Shown: positions 58,759-64,000 of the stretch, piece after piece | Layout: each line of letters begins with the position of its first letter | Position numbering within the stretch: position 1 is the first letter of the stretch | NCBI GenBank assembly: GCA_019634675.1 | Contig: JAHCAX010000005.1 | Coordinates: 1-64,000 of the forward strand | Length of the DNA: 64,000 nucleotides | DNA from: Acherontichlamydia pituitae | GTDB lineage: Bacteria; Chlamydiota; Chlamydiia; Chlamydiales; Rhabdochlamydiaceae | Direction of reading: 5' to 3' | Notes under the pieces: model-generated | Told to the model about the DNA's origin: nothing | The model's input: only the letters and a program-made list of their open reading frames with translations | Database searches by the model: none | Translations under genes and position numbers: made by a program

Positions 58759-60039
58759 TTATGTTTTATTGTTTGTTTTGTTAGCAGAATTAAAATCCCA
58801 GATTTTGATCGTTTGGTCATGTGAAGCAGAAATGAGCATCCCATCTACTTCCTCGAAACAAGCGATGCCGCCGGAGTGGTCTGTTAAGCTGTAGAGCGCT
58901 TTACCGCTAGCCAGGTCCCAGACTTTGATCGTTTTGTCAAGAGAACCGGAAAAGAGTATTCCATCTTTTAACTTTAGAGATAGGATTCCATGTTGATGAT
59001 CAGTCAAGGTATGGAGCAATGTACCGCTTGCCAGGTCCCAGATTTTGATCGTCCCGTCAGCCGAGCCTGAAATGAGCATTCCATCTTTTTCTTCAAAACA
59101 CAGGTTTTGTCCTTGATGGCTATTTAAGCTATGGAGCAATGTACCGCTATCCAGGTCCCAGATTTTGATCGAACCTGTAGATGAACCAGAAAAGAGCATA
59201 CGATCTTTTACTTGTAAGCAAGTGATAGGGAATTGATGGCCGGCTAAGGTATAGAGCTCTTGGCCGCTGCTTAAGTCCCAGATTTTGATCGTATTGTTAA
59301 GTGAATTTGAAATGACCATGCTATCGGTTACTTGTAAGCAACTGATAGGGGTTAGATGGTTATCTAAGCTGCGGAGCATTTGACCGCTGCCAATGTCCCA
59401 AATTTTGATCGTTTGATCCCCCGATCCTGAAATGAGCTTCCCATCTTTAACTTTTAAGCAACGGATACGCTCTTGATGGTTGTCCAGGCTATGGAGTACT
59501 TTTCCGCTGTCAATGTCCCAGATTTTGATCGTTCGGTCTGCCGAACCAGAAATGAGCATTCCATCTGTTGCACATAAGCAAGTGATACGCCCTTGATGAG
59601 AGTTCAAGCTTTTGAGCTCTTCACCGCTTGCCAAGTTCCAGATTTTAATTGTTCTATCCCACGAACCAGAAAAGAGCATCCCATCTTTTACCGTTATGCA
59701 ATCGATAGGGCCTTGATGCCCTTCGCAATTACGCATTTGATATGTTTCCGTTCTTATATTGTTATCTACCGTTAATAAGCGTTGGTAACGAAGGATCGGC
59801 GTTTGACATATTGGATTGATCTTAAATGAGGAAGGGAAGTGGGACTTTAAAAGGATTTGCCATAATGGAAACTGGTCGTTAAAGATGACCACGAAATAAT
59901 GTTTATTGACCAATGACAGGTTGCGGACGTCGCTCAGCTTGTTGATGAACTTAGAGAACTCAAAAATGACGTCCTTAGGCAATTGATTGATAATTGCTGT
60001 TATATTCGGCTGGTTATTGCTTATTTGTGTAATTGACAT
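58759..60039 (-). CDS. F-box and WD40 repeat protein (copy 3)
   Basis: The 426-residue protein has an F-box at ~20-66 (LPKDVIFEFSKFINKLSD, NLSLVNKHYF, PLWQILL) and eight WD40 repeats of 40 residues. Some blades have lost the Asp/His hydrogen-bond residues (SLNNTIKIW, SSTGSIKIW). This is the first gene of the three-gene set by direction. ATG 60039 with AAAAGGA upstream is chosen over a 60102 start. As for the others, a Skp1-binding effector is the best guess; substrate-binding faces differ between copies. Confidence 0.8.
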   Translation of the reverse strand: MSITQISNNQPNITAIINQLPKDVIFEFSKFINKLSDVRNLSLVNKHYFVVIFNDQFPLWQILLKSHFPSSFKINPICQTPILRYQRLLTVDNNIRTETYQMRNCEGHQGPIDCITVKDGMLFSGSWDRTIKIWNLASGEELKSLNSHQGRITCLCATDGMLISGSADRTIKIWDIDSGKVLHSLDNHQERIRCLKVKDGKLISGSGDQTIKIWDIGSGQMLRSLDNHLTPISCLQVTDSMVISNSLNNTIKIWDLSSGQELYTLAGHQFPITCLQVKDRMLFSGSSTGSIKIWDLDSGTLLHSLNSHQGQNLCFEEKDGMLISGSADGTIKIWDLASGTLLHTLTDHQHGILSLKLKDGILFSGSLDKTIKVWDLASGKALYSLTDHSGGIACFEEVDGMLISASHDQTIKIWDFNSANKTNNKT

Positions 60040-60354
60040 AATATTATCCTTTTTATTTAATAAAAATATACAATCCATCAAATAATGTATCAGATAATAC
60101 ATAAATATTCAATGATGTAATTAAAATAAATTAAATCAATTAATACTCAATGCAATACACACATGCTAGAAGCTGGAGTAATATTCTTTTTTTTAGTTAA
60201 TGATCGGGATGCGTAGGGCAAATAGATACGTTCTCTATAAGAAGAAATTAAGCGAATACAATTATGAAATGTCTTAACAATCAGGGATTTAAGAAATGTC
60301 TAGTTGAATAGATGTAAAGTTTATTTTTGAATTTTGAGATGTTCTCGTTATTGA
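60040..60354. other. AT-rich intergenic, no gene seen
   Basis: It probably contains the promoter for the F-box/WD40 set, near AATAATGTATCAGATAATAC. The end of the facing side receives the 3' end of the dehydrogenase. No repeat family of this window is recognised in it. Confidence 0.5.
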
Positions 60355-61356
60355 TTAAGCTTTCACTTCGTTGATCAGCGGCCGGCCTTCCACAAAGGCT
60401 GCAATGTTGTCTAGTGTGGTCTGTGCGATCTCCTCCAAAGCTTCTTTTGTGAAAAAACCTTGGTGAGGAGTGATGATGACGTTCGGCATGGAAAGCAGCG
60501 TCATGAGCTGTTCGTCGAGGATCTTTTTTTCTGCCCAGTTTTCGAAGAAGTAGGGCGTTTCGTTTTCGTACACATCAAGCCCGGCAAAGGCGACCTTCCC
60601 GCACTTTAACGCTTCGATCAGGTCTTGGGTATGGACGAGTGCGCCGCGCCCTGTGTTGATCAGGACGACGCCTTCTTTCATTTGTTGGAGGGTTGTGGCG
60701 TTGACGATGTGCTTTGTCTTAGGTGTCAGGGGGCAGTGAAGGGAGATGATGTCGCTTTGGGCAAGCAGGGACTCAAGCGGGGAAAATGTTGCGCCAATTT
60801 GTTTTGCAAAATTGAAGTCGGGAGCAATGTCGTGCAGAAGGATGTTGGCTCCGAACCCTTTTAAAATTTGGGCGGTCGATTTGCCAATGTTGCCGGCGCC
60901 GATGATCCCGATCGTCTTGCCATGGACATTAAATCCCAGAAGACCGTCGAGGGTGAAGTTGTGCTCGGCCATGCGGCGGGAGCAAAGGGGGTATTTCCGG
61001 GAAAGGGAGAGGATGAGGCCGACAGCGTGTTCGGCCACAGCATGGGGCGAATAGTTAGGGACGTTGACGACGCGCAATTTGCCTTCTGCTGCGCCGAGGT
61101 CGACGTTGTTGTAGCCGGTGCTGCGCATGGCGATCAGCTTGACCTTGTTCGCATGCAGCTTTTCGATCACAGGAGCCGAGAGGTCGTCGTTGACAAAGGC
61201 GCAGACGACCTCATACCCTTTGATGAGATTGGCGCTTTCGAGATTGAGCTTGAAGGGATGGAAGTCAAGCCGGAATTTATAGCTGCGGTTCGCTTTCTCG
61301 ATAAATCCCTGCTCGTAAGGGTGGGAGTCGACAAAGAGGATGCTGCACTGTGTCAT
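60355..61356 (-). CDS. ldhA: D-isomer 2-hydroxyacid dehydrogenase (D-lactate dehydrogenase type)
   Basis: The enzyme reduces a 2-oxoacid, probably pyruvate to D-lactate, with NADH. The 333-residue protein has the family order: STGYNNVDL, YSPHAVAEHAVGLILSLSRK, the NAD motif GIIGAGNIGKSTAQIL, and HCPLTPKTKHIVN. The catalytic residues follow: Arg in NTGRGALV, Glu in DVYENE and His in TPHQGFFT. ATG 61356 is chosen; it follows the licD-like stop (TAA 61361-61359) by two bases, so translation is probably coupled. Confidence 0.9.
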   Translation of the reverse strand: MTQCSILFVDSHPYEQGFIEKANRSYKFRLDFHPFKLNLESANLIKGYEVVCAFVNDDLSAPVIEKLHANKVKLIAMRSTGYNNVDLGAAEGKLRVVNVPNYSPHAVAEHAVGLILSLSRKYPLCSRRMAEHNFTLDGLLGFNVHGKTIGIIGAGNIGKSTAQILKGFGANILLHDIAPDFNFAKQIGATFSPLESLLAQSDIISLHCPLTPKTKHIVNATTLQQMKEGVVLINTGRGALVHTQDLIEALKCGKVAFAGLDVYENETPYFFENWAEKKILDEQLMTLLSMPNVIITPHQGFFTKEALEEIAQTTLDNIAAFVEGRPLINEVKA

Positions 61357-61358
61357 GT

Positions 61359-62645
61359 TTATTCTGACCAATAAGGGTGGTTTTCGACTTTCCGATAGCA
61401 CTGGGCTTCTTCATCCCAGATGTTCGAAGGTTCCAAATTGTTGTCATACTTGCTTTTCAGATAGGTTTCCACATCATTCGGGGCCCAGACTGTCAATCCG
61501 TCGAAGTTGGCCTTCTTGAGAGGAAACAATGTTTCGAACTTCACAGGCTTGATCCCTCTGAGCTCATCTTTTTTCCAACTGTGGGGCATCGGGCTATGCT
61601 GATAGGTAAAGAAGTAGGAAGCCTCTTTATTTTCTTCATCGAGCTTGTAGTGCATGATGTCGATGAAGTTCTTGGTCTCTTTGACGTAGAGTTTCATGAA
61701 GGTTCCCGGGTTGCTATAGCTTGACCAGTCTTGAATTTGGTATTTTTCCGGATCGAGCTGGGAAAGGACCCGTTTGACATTGTCATGGTCGGGAAGCAGG
61801 ATCGAGATGTCGATGTCCCAGTCCCAAGGGATGATCCCGCCATAGCGATAGGCGCCAAGACAAGTCCCAAAATCGATCCAATACACAATATTGTGTTTTT
61901 CTAAAATGGCGGCGATGTCTTTAAAGGCCTTGATCTCCGCTTGCTGCTTTTTAGTCAATACGGAAGGGCGTTTGTAGTGGAGGCAGGGGATCTGTTCATC
62001 GCTGTGAAGGTTCGAGATGCCCATTTCTTTGTATTTTTCTGCATTGGAGCTGACGATTGCCGATTTGAGGCCGGAACGGATCATCCTGTGCTTTTCCCTG
62101 ACCTGAGGAGAGAGGTAGGAAAGGCCTTTTAAAGCAGCTCCAATGAACTCAGTGACGGGAAGAACGGCCAAGGAAAGGGTCGTCTTAAGCCAATGCAAGG
62201 TGTGGTAGTGGAATGATTGTTCGAGTTCGAAAGAGATGTTGTTGTCTTCGATTAATTTGATTGTTTTTCCGGCAAAAAGATAGCGGGAAGGGGCGAGAAA
62301 AAAATCTCCAAGAGCCTCCAGGCCTGTCGCATCTTTGGCATGCATGTTGAGAAAGAGGTTTTCCCTGATGTTATGAAAGGAAGTGACGACAGGCATCCCA
62401 AGCGGCTGCATGACATCTCTGACAAAGTGGACCGGTTTAATCTGCTGGACGGCTGTAGTGGAAGAGGTAGTCGGCGATGTTGCCTTGGCAGATCGTTCTT
62501 GCGCTTCCGATTCCATATAGGAAGTTTGAGGGGAGTTGGCATTTTCCTGCGCATGGACTGTGCCGTAGCATGCGGTGAATAAAACGGCATGTAGAGCCAA
62601 CTGCAATTGAGTTTTCATTTTTTTGAACATTCTGAACTGGGCCAT
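61359..62645 (-). CDS. Exported LicD-family phosphotransferase-like protein
   Basis: The 428-residue protein has an N-terminal signal-like segment (LQLALHAVLFTACYGTVHA, about residues 14-32). A Ser/Thr-rich region follows, and a LicD domain at ~240-400 (YWIDFGTCLGAYRYGGIIPW, DWDIDI with the metal-binding Asp pair). LicD/fukutin proteins transfer phosphorylcholine or phospho-sugars onto glycans using CDP-type donors. Export would be unusual because the donor is cytosolic, so it may work outside, for example in the host or inclusion. AGGAG precedes ATG 62645. Confidence 0.82.
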   Translation of the reverse strand: MAQFRMFKKMKTQLQLALHAVLFTACYGTVHAQENANSPQTSYMESEAQERSAKATSPTTSSTTAVQQIKPVHFVRDVMQPLGMPVVTSFHNIRENLFLNMHAKDATGLEALGDFFLAPSRYLFAGKTIKLIEDNNISFELEQSFHYHTLHWLKTTLSLAVLPVTEFIGAALKGLSYLSPQVREKHRMIRSGLKSAIVSSNAEKYKEMGISNLHSDEQIPCLHYKRPSVLTKKQQAEIKAFKDIAAILEKHNIVYWIDFGTCLGAYRYGGIIPWDWDIDISILLPDHDNVKRVLSQLDPEKYQIQDWSSYSNPGTFMKLYVKETKNFIDIMHYKLDEENKEASYFFTYQHSPMPHSWKKDELRGIKPVKFETLFPLKKANFDGLTVWAPNDVETYLKSKYDNNLEPSNIWDEEAQCYRKVENHPYWSE

Positions 62646-62703
62646 AGGCTATCTCCTAAAAGTTGGAGCTAATGCACAAACAGCTTCTGGACTGAAGCAA
62701 AGT

Positions 62704-62875
62704 TATACTACACCCAGTCAGGTTTTGTGAATTTCGACTTAGCTAGACTGCATCAAATCGATCCTCATCCTTACCCAGCCCGCTTAGGGCAGGGCTTCGT
62801 CTTTCGGAATGCTTCGCATCAATTTTCTTTGTCTAGCCGTATCGAAATTCACAAAACCTGGCCGGGTGCAGTATA
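62704..62875. repeat. 45-bp inverted-repeat-ended element R5
   Basis: Arms 62704-62748 and 62831-62875 are ~84% complementary over 45 bases (core CAGGTTTTGTGAATTTCGA). The interior has a small hairpin (AGCCCGC..GGGCAGGGCT). It lies in the divergent gap between licD-like and the next gene; otherwise 62646-63013 shows only promoter-like sequence. Confidence 0.85.
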
Positions 62876-62947
62876 TGTGCGTGTGTTTTGAATTTTTATC
62901 AGGTACGGTCAATTTCTTCCAACTATGGAAATATGGGCGGACTGATC

Positions 62948-62976
62948 TTGTGAATTAATTCCAAACATTGTACAGA
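62948..62976 (+). promoter_or_regulatory. Candidate promoter of the secreted Trp/Asn/His-rich protein
   Basis: TTGTGA (62948-62953) and TACAGA (62971-62976) are 17 bases apart, 38 bases before the ATG. Confidence 0.4.
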
Positions 62977-63013
62977 CTGGAAAATACGAGATAGTTAATG
63001 GGAGGCTATAGGC

Positions 63014-63565
63014 ATGTTGAGAGGAGTATTTATTGTCATTGCAGCGTCGGCTTGCGCCGTTTATCATTCTGGGGATAGTTTGATCGCCGACGAACAAATC
63101 GTCCTTCCGAACAACAACACGAACTTCACTTCGCCTACTCCGGTGCAGGCAATCGTCCTTGATTCCAATGGCAATATGACGGAGCAGGAGTACACCTACA
63201 ATCCCGATACGCAAGTGGTGGTCATCGATTCAAATAGCGGCGGCGATAATGCGAGCATTTTTTTTCCGCTTTTTGCTGCCGGTTTTATGTGGTGGGACGG
63301 ATACTGGGTAAACCATGAAGGCAACTACTACGTCGACAATCACTGGGTCCATGTCAATGATCCTGATTGGAACAACCACTGGCACAATTATTGGAACAAC
63401 CATTGGGACAACCATTGGCACAACTACTGGAACCAGCATCGTAACGATCCCAACTTCCGTTACCACAACCAAGAGCATTGGCAGGAGCACTCGTTCCGTG
63501 GGGGACAGCGGGATGGGGGAGACTTTCATCATGGAGGAGGAAGAGGGGGCGGCGGTAGAAGGTAA
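63014..63565 (+). CDS. Secreted Trp/Asn/His-rich repeat protein, unknown
   Basis: The 183-residue protein has a signal-like start (LRGVFIVIAASACAVYHSG). A beta-rich middle is followed by a tract at ~95-150 built of W-N-x-H / NHW-x-N units (NNHWHNYWNNHWDNHWHNYW). The end is Gly/His/Arg-rich (HHGGGRGGGGRR). Dense His suggests metal binding, and the Trp/Asn pattern suggests a surface or matrix role; neither is known. GGGAGG precedes ATG 63014. Confidence 0.7.
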   Translation: MLRGVFIVIAASACAVYHSGDSLIADEQIVLPNNNTNFTSPTPVQAIVLDSNGNMTEQEYTYNPDTQVVVIDSNSGGDNASIFFPLFAAGFMWWDGYWVNHEGNYYVDNHWVHVNDPDWNNHWHNYWNNHWDNHWHNYWNQHRNDPNFRYHNQEHWQEHSFRGGQRDGGDFHHGGGRGGGGRR

Positions 63566-63645
63566 GCTTGGATAGGATAAGAATTGACGGAAGGTCGTTG
63601 CTTTGGATAAGCTGTAGCTGATGTTGAATTTTGTTGTTAAATTTT

Positions 63646-64000
63646 ATGAAAAAGCTTTTGCAGCGCCGTGCTTATTTTTGGATTTCCGTCATCTGCCTGT
63701 GCTTTGGGATCTTCTGGGCCTACAAAGCGATCTCTTGCGTATGGGAGCAAAGGACCGATGGTTTTACGGTTGCATCGATCTCTTCAAGCCGAAAACCTAA
63801 TCCCGTCTGGGACGTCCATCCTCTGTCGCAAGACGAGCGGACCGAGCTGGACAAGGCCCTCTCCCAGAAATACCGGTATTTGGCATGCGGAAACCAGGCC
63901 TTTGCTTTTTTAAGCGAAGATGGGCGTTACGTGCTCAAGTTTTTCAAGCAAAAGTTGTTCGAGCCCTCCTTCCCATGGAAATGGCTCCCCTCCGCATGGC
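63646..64000 (+). CDS. Membrane-anchored kinase-like protein, N-terminal part (cut by window end)
   Basis: An open frame runs from ATG 63646 to the window end (118 codons). Residues 9-27 form a signal anchor (AYFWISVICLCFGIFWAY). About residue 83 on, YRYLACGNQAFAF, SEDGRYVLKFFKQ looks like the first beta strands of a protein-kinase-like N-lobe, with a Lys in VLKFF. The family is unnamed to me; the remaining domain lies outside. Confidence 0.65.
   Translation, partial: MKKLLQRRAYFWISVICLCFGIFWAYKAISCVWEQRTDGFTVASISSSRKPNPVWDVHPLSQDERTELDKALSQKYRYLACGNQAFAFLSEDGRYVLKFFKQKLFEPSFPWKWLPSAW

Overview
The window looks like chromosome of a chlamydia-related bacterium outside the Chlamydiaceae (a Waddlia- or Parachlamydia-like member of the Chlamydiota). 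Reasons: a head-to-tail doubled UvrA of 1896 residues, a 933-residue PknD-type kinase, a c-di-AMP cyclase/YbbR pair, the infC-rpmI-rplT-pheS order, and many proteins built from eukaryotic-type modules. Genus is inferred from gene content, not proven.

Layout. 0.2-5 kb: a candidate CE-clan cysteine protease, PknD and a U-box protein. 5-16 kb: trpS, a small membrane protein, an MFS transporter, doubled uvrA, pyk. 16-25 kb: rsmE overlapping an LpxL-type acyltransferase, hicAB, a glycosyltransferase with ybbR-cdaA (cyclic di-AMP), then cydAB (bd oxidase). 25-35 kb: two tandem Cache-adenylate cyclases, a DnaQ-like exonuclease, dps, nusB, murB, a PHP phosphoesterase, folC. 35-44.6 kb: a block of probable secreted effectors with few housekeeping relatives. 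It holds a protein with a ubiquitin-interacting motif, a candidate tegument-type deubiquitinase sharing its C-terminal domain, and a duplicated Ser-rich pair, one carrying a bacterial EndoU nuclease domain. 44.7-51.2 kb: mnmM-like methylase, nadB, tRNA-Val(GAC), a degenerate threonyl-tRNA-synthetase paralogue, infC, rpmI, rplT, pheS. 51.3-53.5 kb: a small accessory patch around tRNA-Ser(TGA), with an NYN-domain gene interrupted only by TGA codons and an HTH-PIN-like protein. 53.6-56 kb: GrpB-GNAT fusion, GNAT, threonine aldolase. 56-60 kb: three tandem F-box plus eight-bladed WD40 proteins. 60-64 kb: a D-lactate-type dehydrogenase, an exported LicD-type protein, a Trp/Asn/His-rich secreted protein and the start of a kinase-like membrane protein.

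Two themes stand out. First, at least six genes look made to act on the host ubiquitin system (CE protease, U-box, UIM, tegument-type DUB, three F-box/WD40), plus an EndoU nuclease. Second, several families of 100-250 bp imperfect palindromes occupy intergenic gaps. In most cases they sit so exactly against the genes that the terminal inverted repeats supply the stop codons (pyk, its convergent neighbour, hicB, the glycosyltransferase, an adenylate cyclase, nusB, folC, the 293-residue gene, nadB). They look like small non-autonomous elements that are also used as gene ends.
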